A program made the translations under genes and the position numbers. Under the pieces are notes generated by a model. That model did no database searches. It worked only from the letters and a program-made list of their open reading frames with translations, and was not told the DNA's origin. From assembly GCA_000773965.1 (NCBI GenBank), contig JRUP01000026.1, positions 62,001-126,000 of the forward strand: a stretch of DNA of 64,000 nucleotides, in the 5' to 3' direction. Each line of letters starts with the position of its first letter. The stretch's first letter is position 1. This DNA is from Enterobacter cancerogenus (GTDB lineage Bacteria > Pseudomonadota > Gammaproteobacteria > Enterobacterales > Enterobacteriaceae). Shown one piece after another: positions 50,201 to 57,241 of the stretch.

Positions 50201-50611
50201 AGGAATGCTTTGCTCAACCAGATGCTCATCGCCAACCACCAGCAGAATGCGCACCCGGCTGCGCCAACGCCATCGATACTGATAACGCATCTGCGTGGTG
50301 ATGTCCTGCACCCGCTGATTTTCAGCTGGGCGCTGTTTCCGGGGGCCTGTTACGCCAGTCACTTCGCGGGCGCTGAGGCGCACCAATCCGCGCCAGGAGA
50401 GAATAAACAACGGGCAGAACCACACCATCGCCAGCCAGACAATGAATGACCAGAAAGCAATCTGGCGCGGCAGCGCTTCAGGTAAATCAAGGCTGCGACC
50501 AACAAAGTAATACAGTCCGGCACCGATCAGCACCAGCAAGGTGATGGCAATCAAATAGCCACAAACCAGCCAGAACAGTGAATGACGGGAATTAGTGCGG
50601 GAGGTTTCCAC
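47276..50611 (-). CDS. tssM: Type VI secretion membrane complex protein TssM (IcmF)
   Basis: 1111 residues. Two N-terminal membrane helices (about 13-35 and 45-70), a cytoplasmic domain, a third helix (about 355-375, MVFSCLLAAWMACLVVAWIANY) and a long periplasmic part that ends with the TssJ-binding domain (..GPLALLDLRGFSLPARIS..). The cytoplasmic P-loop expected after RILLVVG is degenerate (GDEHLVEQS in place of GxxxxGKS/T), so NTP binding is doubtful. It spans both membranes with TssL and TssJ. Confidence 0.94.
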   Translation of the reverse strand: METSRTNSRHSLFWLVCGYLIAITLLVLIGAGLYYFVGRSLDLPEALPRQIAFWSFIVWLAMVWFCPLFILSWRGLVRLSAREVTGVTGPRKQRPAENQRVQDITTQMRYQYRWRWRSRVRILLVVGDEHLVEQSIPGLTTQYWLEGHNTLLIWQGNPQDEPVPSQLKALRKIRRQLADAVIWVVSAEAEIEQDLLDTTARQMQKRYRLLGQDIPLWLWEVHTPSQPGSPEQDVGFIIAPGESTEDYRHSLNALEHQLVERGMQQIDHQRQHSFLLELAQMLRSGGINRLTKTLSQLGEGARALPLAGVVLSQPLTAGSASLRHAWQPGKAWRDLLAQRWRKPVTNGASWRKTGLMVFSCLLAAWMACLVVAWIANYRLIQTDQQLAAAATDTRQPLREQLFALRELQKEIERLQYRQRYGAPWYMRFGLSQNDALLNALWPQWQKAAMPLLRDASVQRLTTLMTSWRNLPPDSPLRSDDARSMYDLLKAYLMLAHPDKSDSAFFSSTLMKIWQLRSGINDASWRNQGGDMLAFMMSNLPAHPAWRIEPDMRLVSSMRSALLRQIGASNAESTRYQKLIEQVSRDYADMTLSEMVSGTDSSMLFTTDETVPGVFTRKAWEEDVQPAIEQAAKVRRDEIDWVLSDSKPTSNDDVSPETLQARLTERYFSDYAAAWLKFLNSIQWQRAESLSESIEQLSLLADARQSPLIALINILNVQGRTGQTGGNLTDSLVSSAKNLLSSDKTSAINQAQIAKGPMDATFGPLLSLTDTNAAAKESLSLQTFLTRITRVRLRLQQVTNAPDPQAMMQSLALTVFQGKAVDLTDTRDYGSLIAASLGQEWSSFGQAVFVEPMVQAWEQVLSPTAESINSQWQNDIVTPWNEAFADRYPFANRQSDVSLPHLAQFMRTDTGRIAQFVNGRLGGLLRLEGDRWVPDAMNSQGLIFDPAFLAALNKLTRIANAVFVRGDVELHFQMMAKPSRNVVESELTVDRQKLQYFNQEESWQMLNWPDNRWQPQTTLTWRSARAGTRLYADHPGSWGLIRLLGKARITELGSNMYRVVWPTPDGLSLNYQIRTELGNGPLALLDLRGFSLPARISVSGPTNDAALSGGEG

Positions 50612-51728
50612 GGGGAACGCAAACTCCTGTAATGTATTGAGATTCCATATCTGAGGCGATCCAGCCGCAGGATTGACCGTTTAGCGCTGAAAGCAGCGCC
50701 AGCGATCGTAATGTATAAGGCGTTACTTCTCCGGCATTGCCGAGCCATGAGGCAAGCACATGCTCCAGCGCCGACCAGCCACCATCGATCAGCGCCGTCA
50801 TCGCTGGTGCATCGGCAGCAATCACCCGCTCCGGCACATCTGCCAGCCCGGCATAGCGAGAGAGTTGCATTACGGCCTGCGCCGCTGTCTCATCCTGATC
50901 GGGTTGCCAGTTTTCTGAACGGTGCAACAATGCCGTTCCCTGCGCAGAGCAGATCCAGGCAAACGCGGCTTCGCCAATGACATTGATGTCAGCAGGCTGG
51001 CCTTCACCGCTTCCAGCACACAGCAACAGCGATGACGGCGCTTCGGCGATAAGATTAATCACGCTGTCTGCACCATTCTGCGCTTCGAAGTGAAGGGTTT
51101 CGTCAGGCAGAACAACACCTTCACGCCGCAACGTTTCACGAAAGGCAGACAGGCCAGCATCATCGCCCAGCCAGCAGAAGTGCGTGAAAAGACGCGTTTC
51201 GCTGGTCTGACGCAGATGCGCCACCAGGCGGTGAGCCAGATACGCCGCGAGCATTGCCGGGCGATTGCCGATGCCATTCAGCACCAGCGGGCAACGAAGC
51301 GCCGCGTTTCCACTGAAATCCATCACCGGTTGCGGGGCATCTGAAGGCCGGGACAACAACGCCAGATGTTCGGCAACATCCTCTCCGACCGGCGTCACCA
51401 GCAGCACGGCTTCAACTGGTAGCGCCTGACTGCGCTCATGCCACCAAGCCTCGGTTGCCTGCGAGGTTTCTGCATAATGCGTTGCGCTGTTATCCATACC
51501 CTGCAGCCACACCAGCCAGCGCAATGCTGCGATAAGCGACCAGCAAAGTAGGGGCAGAACTAATGCGCCAAACCAGAACAGCGGCACACGGGTTGGCTTG
51601 CCTTCCGGCCACAGCATAATCGTTACTATCGCCGAAAAAAATAGCAGTACAGGTAACGCGATCCACCAGCGTCGCCAGCGCACAGCAGGAATTGCAGCAT
51701 AGTCAGGCCAGATTGGTGGTGAATTCAT
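50592..51728 (-). CDS. T6SS-associated membrane protein, unknown function
   Basis: 378 residues with two N-terminal membrane helices (WWIALPVLLFFSAIVTIML and LFWFGALVLPLLCWSLIAAL) and a soluble domain of 300 residues on the cytoplasmic or periplasmic side. No motif is recognised. Such proteins occur next to tssM in enterobacterial clusters and are named only as type VI secretion-associated; that is from memory. It overlaps the PAAR gene (4 bp) and the tssM start (20 bp). Confidence 0.75.
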   Translation of the reverse strand: MNSPPIWPDYAAIPAVRWRRWWIALPVLLFFSAIVTIMLWPEGKPTRVPLFWFGALVLPLLCWSLIAALRWLVWLQGMDNSATHYAETSQATEAWWHERSQALPVEAVLLVTPVGEDVAEHLALLSRPSDAPQPVMDFSGNAALRCPLVLNGIGNRPAMLAAYLAHRLVAHLRQTSETRLFTHFCWLGDDAGLSAFRETLRREGVVLPDETLHFEAQNGADSVINLIAEAPSSLLLCAGSGEGQPADINVIGEAAFAWICSAQGTALLHRSENWQPDQDETAAQAVMQLSRYAGLADVPERVIAADAPAMTALIDGGWSALEHVLASWLGNAGEVTPYTLRSLALLSALNGQSCGWIASDMESQYITGVCVPRGNLPH

Positions 51729-51988
51729 CCGCAGACATCCATATCCGGCAGCGAGCTAACCAGCGTGCAACCACAGGCGCATTTGTGACCATCCAGCGCC
51801 ACCGGTTTACCGTTTACCGTGCTGTCGGATGCTCCCTGAATGATGCTGGTCATGCCATGCTGATTACACTTCGCTTTGTCATCAACGCAGGCTACTGGCT
51901 TACCAAAAGCATCATAACTGCCGGTAAGCACTTCGCCACCGTGCGGTTTCAGCGTATCGCCAACGCGCACCAGTTTTTTAAGCGTCAT
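51725..51988 (-). CDS. PAAR-domain spike tip protein
   Basis: 87 residues of a PAAR-like fold: VRVGDTLKPHGGEVLTGS, then HGMTSIIQGASDSTVNGKPVALDGHKCACGCTLVSS. His and Cys residues at the end are the probable metal ligands. It would sharpen the VgrG trimer and may help carry the Tle1 toxin, whose gene overlaps it by 4 bp. Confidence 0.9.
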   Translation of the reverse strand: MTLKKLVRVGDTLKPHGGEVLTGSYDAFGKPVACVDDKAKCNQHGMTSIIQGASDSTVNGKPVALDGHKCACGCTLVSSLPDMDVCG

Positions 51989-54393
51989 ACCACCTTCGCT
52001 CCTGATGATTTCAGGATGTCGAGGGCAGAGGTCATCATGGCCTGATGCTGTGCAGCCACCATCTGTTGACTCGCCTGAGTGACTAATGCGCCCGGTTCAT
52101 TAGTGGGTTGCAATAGTGCAGCAGTGCCATCCTGAAGGGGAACAGCCTTGCCGGTTACATTGTCAATAATCGTCCAGAATGGAACGGGTTTTCCCACCCG
52201 GTTATCCGGGAGGAGATTCTGTATGTCTGTCTTCGATGTGCCAGGAGCATACAGCGCATTGTTTTTAACGCGATAGGGCGCTCGAACCTGCGTTACGGGG
52301 ACGCCAATGAGCTGTTGATTAATTGAGAACAGATATTGATCTTTATTGCTCTCGCTACCGTAATAAATGGAACGGTAGAAGAAATAGCTGCCCCATGGCT
52401 CACGCGTGCCCAGGGCGTAATGCATAAACCAGGCACGAGAATCGTGGATTTGATCGTCGAACAGCGCGACCACCAGCGCCATAGTGGCATCAGTTGTCAC
52501 CCCGCCTTGCTTGGATGAGAACAGACGGTGATAGAGCGCATCACCATCCTGTTTAATCTCACGATGTGCGATTACTTCATCATCGGTATTTATTATCCAG
52601 ACAATGCCCTTCAACATTTCATTAAGAGTAAATTCGCTCCAGCTCTGTGGCCGCATTTTACCCAGATAGTCGCTTTTGAATTCGTCAGCGGCTTCCTGCA
52701 ACTGCTGTTTATCAATCAGCGGCTCGAAGTCTGGCGGACCAGCTTGGTTCAGCATGCCATCAGCTCCTTTCAAAGCAGGATTCAGTTTGGCCGCTCGGCG
52801 TAAATACTCAATTTTTTCAACTTTTTCATCGTGGGCTTTCTTAACCTGCCTCTGCATTTCTTTCGAATGCTGCTTGGCTTCCAGATAAAAGGGCTGGCTG
52901 GCATAGCTACCATTCGCATAACGGCCAATGCGCCATGCGGTGATTAGGCCAATCTGATCGGCAATGGCGTGGTCGAGTGATTGGGACAAAAGATGTGGTG
53001 TATATCCGTCTGACAAAAAGCATTGCTGGCCGATATCAGTTTCGCTACTTAAATCTTTTTCGGGCAGGATGGTTTGTCGCCAGGCATTGAAGCGCTGTAT
53101 CAAAGATTTCTCGATATCAAATTCTTGCTGAGTAGAAGGTAACATTATCCTGGATGGTTTCTTTTGGCGTAATTCTTCAGGAATAGAGCCTTCAAGCACT
53201 GTCAATGGTGCTCCTGCGGCAAATGCGGCAGCATAAAGATCGTGCAGAATAATTTGTGATAACAAATTTCCGGGATAATTAGAGTCAGAGTTTTCTTGAG
53301 CGACCAACCCCTTTCCCTGATCGCCAGGAGGATAGCCACCTCCGATATCGGAGTGCATGCCCGGATAGATAACTTCCTGCGTTGCTGGCGGATATCCACC
53401 TCCCGGGCGGCACACGGAATCAAGAGGAAAACATAGCCGCTGCTCATGCGCCGCAACAAAATGACGGCAGCATTTGATCAGGTTAGGAAAACGTTTTTCA
53501 TTGGGCAGCAACTGGGTGTTATTTGCCCATCCCATATGACCATCAACTAATGGCGCAATGTGGGCAATACCCACGGAAGGTACAGTATCCAGCAACCCCA
53601 AAAACTCAATGCTTAACGGGATACCAAGTATGGCTTGTTCTGGCTTATCAGCTCCTTTTGGCGTTTCAAACAATCCGGTCAGCCAGTTAACAAATGTGCG
53701 TGCTTCTGCAGCGCCACGGGAAAAACCGTAGATAAATAGCTTTATTTTAAGCAATTTCGGTTTGGCGATGGCAACCTTTGAACGCATTTCACTATTGAGA
53801 AATGAATAGAAAGCGGTCTTGCGACTTTCAGGATTATCAAAAGGCCAGTCGGCTGCCATCCGTGAAATTTTGCTCTTTGCTTCTGAAGCGGGAATACGTT
53901 TTTGACCTTTTGTTAAGGCATGTATTATTGCATCCGCCAACCTCAGTAATGCCCAGTTTATTCTTGCTTCACCGCCAGTGGCATAGGCCAGACCAGCACC
54001 GCTGTAATTCATTTCCCCGATTTCGGGAAATGCCGTTCCAACCCCAGGCATGTAATAACGATAGTACCCATCATTTTCGGCTTCCTTTTCGTAGGTAGCG
54101 TGATAAAGCTTGGCAATATTGGTTGGGTGCGTAGGGTTGGAGTGATTAGTGTCGTTGTCTTCGTTATTGCCGGTGCCGTCGAAAAAGAAGCTGATATGCA
54201 GGCTCTGTGAACAGGTAAAGCCCGCACCGCCGCGCAGCCCAGTTTGTGCATTAAACTGATTCAGATACTGTTCTTCTTCTCGTTTCTGCAGAAGGTAATT
54301 GCCAATTACCGCTTGTTGAGAAGTCGGTAAACGGCCATTGTCAGGAAAAAGAGGGGGAGCCCATACCGCTGCTCTAATTTTTACTTGGGACAT
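51985..54393 (-). CDS. tle1: Tle1-family T6SS phospholipase effector (DUF2235)
   Basis: 802 residues. The DUF2235 hydrolase core is at about 65-370: FFFDGTGNNEDND, the catalytic serine in GFSRGAAEARTF (GxSxG), DTVPSVG with an Asp, and GMHSDIGGGYPPG with the His. The C-terminal 400 residues carry a coiled-coil-like stretch (AKQHSKEMQRQVKKAHDEKV) and no other catalytic motif. Tle1 enzymes cut membrane phospholipids in rival cells. PAAR, VgrG and DUF4123 genes flank it, and four DUF3304 lipoproteins precede it as likely immunity proteins. Confidence 0.92.
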   Translation of the reverse strand: MSQVKIRAAVWAPPLFPDNGRLPTSQQAVIGNYLLQKREEEQYLNQFNAQTGLRGGAGFTCSQSLHISFFFDGTGNNEDNDTNHSNPTHPTNIAKLYHATYEKEAENDGYYRYYMPGVGTAFPEIGEMNYSGAGLAYATGGEARINWALLRLADAIIHALTKGQKRIPASEAKSKISRMAADWPFDNPESRKTAFYSFLNSEMRSKVAIAKPKLLKIKLFIYGFSRGAAEARTFVNWLTGLFETPKGADKPEQAILGIPLSIEFLGLLDTVPSVGIAHIAPLVDGHMGWANNTQLLPNEKRFPNLIKCCRHFVAAHEQRLCFPLDSVCRPGGGYPPATQEVIYPGMHSDIGGGYPPGDQGKGLVAQENSDSNYPGNLLSQIILHDLYAAAFAAGAPLTVLEGSIPEELRQKKPSRIMLPSTQQEFDIEKSLIQRFNAWRQTILPEKDLSSETDIGQQCFLSDGYTPHLLSQSLDHAIADQIGLITAWRIGRYANGSYASQPFYLEAKQHSKEMQRQVKKAHDEKVEKIEYLRRAAKLNPALKGADGMLNQAGPPDFEPLIDKQQLQEAADEFKSDYLGKMRPQSWSEFTLNEMLKGIVWIINTDDEVIAHREIKQDGDALYHRLFSSKQGGVTTDATMALVVALFDDQIHDSRAWFMHYALGTREPWGSYFFYRSIYYGSESNKDQYLFSINQQLIGVPVTQVRAPYRVKNNALYAPGTSKTDIQNLLPDNRVGKPVPFWTIIDNVTGKAVPLQDGTAALLQPTNEPGALVTQASQQMVAAQHQAMMTSALDILKSSGAKVV

Positions 54394-54920
54394 GTCGCTG
54401 GCTCCTGCATATTAGTGGGCTCTTTAATTGGGTATGTATCCGCACCATAGCTGGCTATACCGGCATAAACTTTAACCTGGCGGCAGGGCAGGAAATGAAT
54501 AGTGATACCTGCACTTTCATCGTATTGAGGAATCGGAACATCAACGCTGTATTGATGATATTTGGATTTATGCTCTGCGTAAGCTTTGTTATAGGCTGTG
54601 GTTCCTAAAGGTGGCAAACGGTCATCAATATTAGGATCAACTTCCCACTCGACATGAGCCATCAAACCGGGACGCCATTTATCTGGGATCATCACGCAGC
54701 AATAGCCGCCACCTGTACCGGGTACGCGATAACCATTCACAGAGAACCAATTAATATCTTGCCCAGCAACATGGTTTATCGCACCCAGATTACCGGCACT
54801 TGATTCACCCGCATTTGACTGATCGCAGCCCACTAAAATCATCAGGCTGCTAAATGCAGCTAATTGGATAAATTTTAGGAATGCACAGGGCGCGCCAACC
54901 TTGATATTTATTTTTCGCAT
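54381..54920 (-). CDS. DUF3304 lipoprotein, probable Tle1 immunity (A-type, copy 1)
   Basis: 179 residues, lipobox ILVGC with Cys32, then the DUF3304 domain (NGYRVPGTGGGYCCVMIP, TVHFLPCRQVKVYAG). Its stop is 13 bp inside the Tle1 start. Periplasmic lipoproteins of this type protect cells from Tle1. The mature N-terminus (SNAGESSAGNLGAINH) defines the A type. It is the closest to tle1 and may be the cognate one. Confidence 0.85.
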   Translation of the reverse strand: MRKINIKVGAPCAFLKFIQLAAFSSLMILVGCDQSNAGESSAGNLGAINHVAGQDINWFSVNGYRVPGTGGGYCCVMIPDKWRPGLMAHVEWEVDPNIDDRLPPLGTTAYNKAYAEHKSKYHQYSVDVPIPQYDESAGITIHFLPCRQVKVYAGIASYGADTYPIKEPTNMQEPATCPK

Positions 54921-55453
54921 GTCGCTGGCTCCTGCATATCAGTGGGCTCTTTAATCGGATATGTATCCGCACCATAGCTGGCTATACCGGCATAAACTTT
55001 GACCTGACGGCAGGGCAGAAAATGAACGGTCATCCCTGCGCTTTCATCGTACTCAGGGATCGGAATATCAACGCTGTATTGGCGGTATTTAGCTTTGTGT
55101 TGCGCATAAGCTTCTTGGTCGTATCCAAATCCCTCTTTTCTCATCAGGATTTTTTCATGAGGATTAGGATCGATTTCCCACTTAATATGAGCCATCAACC
55201 CAGCACGCCATTTATCCGGAATCATTACGCAGCAATAGCCGCCCCCAGTGCCTGGTACACGGTAGCCATTAACGGAAAACCAGTTAATGCTCTGACCTGC
55301 AACGTGGTTAATAGCACCCACGTCACCTCCGCTGGATTCGTAAGCATCCGATTGGTCACAGCCGATTAAAATCATCAGGCTGCTAAATACGGTTATTCGA
55401 ATCAATTTAAGCAATGGGGATGGTACGCTGATCCTAGAATTTACTTGGGACAT
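54908..55453 (-). CDS. DUF3304 lipoprotein (B-type, copy 1)
   Basis: 181 residues, lipobox ILIGC (Cys32). The mature N-terminus (SDAYESSGGDVGAINH) matches the fourth copy rather than its neighbours, defining the B type. The DUF3304 core is intact. Its stop overlaps the start of copy A1 by 13 bp. Confidence 0.85.
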   Translation of the reverse strand: MSQVNSRISVPSPLLKLIRITVFSSLMILIGCDQSDAYESSGGDVGAINHVAGQSINWFSVNGYRVPGTGGGYCCVMIPDKWRAGLMAHIKWEIDPNPHEKILMRKEGFGYDQEAYAQHKAKYRQYSVDIPIPEYDESAGMTVHFLPCRQVKVYAGIASYGADTYPIKEPTDMQEPATCEK

Positions 55454-55986
55454 GTTGCTGGCTCCTGCATATTGATCGGTTCTTTAATCGGATAATCAGG
55501 CAACTCAGGCGCAAGGCAAGATGTAGTAACTTTCACCTGATGGCAGGTTAAAAGATGTACGGTTAAACCACATGCTCCGTCATATTCAGGAATTGGCACA
55601 TCTGCGCTAAAGCGGCGATATTTGGCCTCATGCTCTGCTAAAGCTTTGGGTTCAAAACCTACCCCTTTCTTTAATCGTGGAATTTTTTCATGGGGATTAG
55701 GATCTATTTCCCACTCAATATGAGCCATTAGACCTGGACGCCATTTATTTGGCAGCATAATGCAACAATAGCCGCCACCTGTACCGGGTACGCGATAACC
55801 ATTCACAGAGAACCAATTAATATCTTGCCCAGCAACATGGTTTATCGCACCCAGATTCCCGACACTTGATTCACCCGCATTTGACTGATCGCAGCCCACT
55901 AAAATCATCAGGCTGCTAAATACAGCTAATTGGATAAATTTTAGGAGTACACAGGGTACGCCAGCCTTAATATTTATTTTTCGCAT
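55441..55986 (-). CDS. DUF3304 lipoprotein (A-type, copy 2)
   Basis: 181 residues. The first 100 residues are almost identical to copy A1, but residues about 115-165 differ: FEPKALAEHEAKYRRFSADV is shared with B2, and the HLLTCHQVKVTTSCLAPELPD stretch is unique. The loss of the YAGIASYGADT segment found in the other three suggests altered specificity. Confidence 0.85.
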   Translation of the reverse strand: MRKINIKAGVPCVLLKFIQLAVFSSLMILVGCDQSNAGESSVGNLGAINHVAGQDINWFSVNGYRVPGTGGGYCCIMLPNKWRPGLMAHIEWEIDPNPHEKIPRLKKGVGFEPKALAEHEAKYRRFSADVPIPEYDGACGLTVHLLTCHQVKVTTSCLAPELPDYPIKEPINMQEPATCPK

Positions 55987-56489
55987 GTCGCTGGCTCCTG
56001 CATATCAGTGGGCTCTTTAATTGGGTATGTATCCGCACCATAGCTGGCTATACCGGCATAAACTTTGACCTGACGGCAGGGCAGAAAATGAACGGTGATC
56101 CCTGCGCTTTCATCGTATTCAGGAACAGAAACATCGGCACTGTACCGACGATATTTGGCTTCATGTTCAGCTAAAGCTTTAGGTTCAAAACCTACCCCTT
56201 TTGTCAATCGTGGTATTTTTTCATGAGGATTTGGATCAATTTCCCACTCGATATGAGCCATCAATCCAGGACGCCATTTATCTGGGATCATCACGCAGCA
56301 ATAGCCGCCCCCAGTGCCAGGCACACGGTAGCCATTAACAGAAAACCAGTTGATACTCTGTCCTGCAACATGGTTAATTGCACCAACATTACCTCCGCTT
56401 GACTCATAAGCATCCGATTGGTCACAGCCCGCTAAAATGACTACGCAACTTAAAACAACATTCCTCAATAACCTGATGATATTGCTCAC
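55974..56489 (-). CDS. DUF3304 lipoprotein (B-type, copy 2)
   Basis: 171 residues, shorter signal peptide with lipobox ILAGC (Cys22), then SDAYESSGGNVGAINH as in copy B1. The rest matches the family. Its start overlaps the end of the DUF4123 gene by 4 bp, so the lipoproteins are made from the same transcript as VgrG. Confidence 0.85.
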   Translation of the reverse strand: MSNIIRLLRNVVLSCVVILAGCDQSDAYESSGGNVGAINHVAGQSINWFSVNGYRVPGTGGGYCCVMIPDKWRPGLMAHIEWEIDPNPHEKIPRLTKGVGFEPKALAEHEAKYRRYSADVSVPEYDESAGITVHFLPCRQVKVYAGIASYGADTYPIKEPTDMQEPATCEK

Positions 56490-57238
56490 TGGTTTTGCTC
56501 CGTAAATGCCAGTAAATCGCCAAAATATCCTGCCCGGCTTGCCTGCAACGCTATTTCTAAGCAGCGAGCATATTTAGCTTCATTTGAAGCCTCTGCCTCG
56601 CGAATCTTCAACATCAGCGCTTCGGCATCACTCAAACATCCCATCAATTCCACTTGCGCATCGTTGATGTCATTCATTGCTGGCGCATCATTAGGCACAT
56701 GTTCCGGTGTCCAGCTGCCTGTTTTCCATACCGATTCGCCATCCCGATCCCGCCAGCCCCAGAACAGCGCAATATCCGTGAACGTTGCCTGCTGTTCCGG
56801 GGTTAACACGTTCGCCAGCAATTGCGGAAAAACGCGATTATCGTAGTAGCGCAGTAAGCCAGTCTGTTCTTCCCACTGAACCTGCGAAAGTGCCTGCAGA
56901 TGGGTGGCAAGCAGATCGAATGCCAGTGGCGATATCAAAAATGTCAGTCTTGGCGTAGCGGAAAAATGCTGCACCAGTTGCTCCAGCCAGCGCTGATGGC
57001 TGGCAACGCTAAAATGCAGCCGCATCACCAACGGGGAGTACTCTTCCGTCGCGGCTTCCGGCGTTCCCTCAAACAGCGCAAACCAGCGCAGCGGTGGATT
57101 GATCTGATTCAGCGCCTGCTGCAGCGGTTGATCAGTACCTGCCTGATCAACTAGCACGTCGATATAGTCCTGTCCGGCAGCAGTACACAGAGCTGTGGCC
57201 TGTTTTAGCCATGCCAAACAGTTATCTCTACTGGACAT
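56486..57238 (-). CDS. DUF4123 effector adaptor (Tap/TEC-like)
   Basis: 250 residues. The DUF4123 domain occupies the first 130 residues (..LRWFALFEGTPEAATEEYSPLVMRL.., ..FLISPLAFDLLATHLQAL). Such adaptors load an effector onto a specific VgrG. It lies between vgrG (3 bp away) and the lipoprotein/Tle1 genes, so it most likely chaperones this Tle1. Confidence 0.88.
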   Translation of the reverse strand: MSSRDNCLAWLKQATALCTAAGQDYIDVLVDQAGTDQPLQQALNQINPPLRWFALFEGTPEAATEEYSPLVMRLHFSVASHQRWLEQLVQHFSATPRLTFLISPLAFDLLATHLQALSQVQWEEQTGLLRYYDNRVFPQLLANVLTPEQQATFTDIALFWGWRDRDGESVWKTGSWTPEHVPNDAPAMNDINDAQVELMGCLSDAEALMLKIREAEASNEAKYARCLEIALQASRAGYFGDLLAFTEQNQ

Positions 57239-57241
57239 GGT

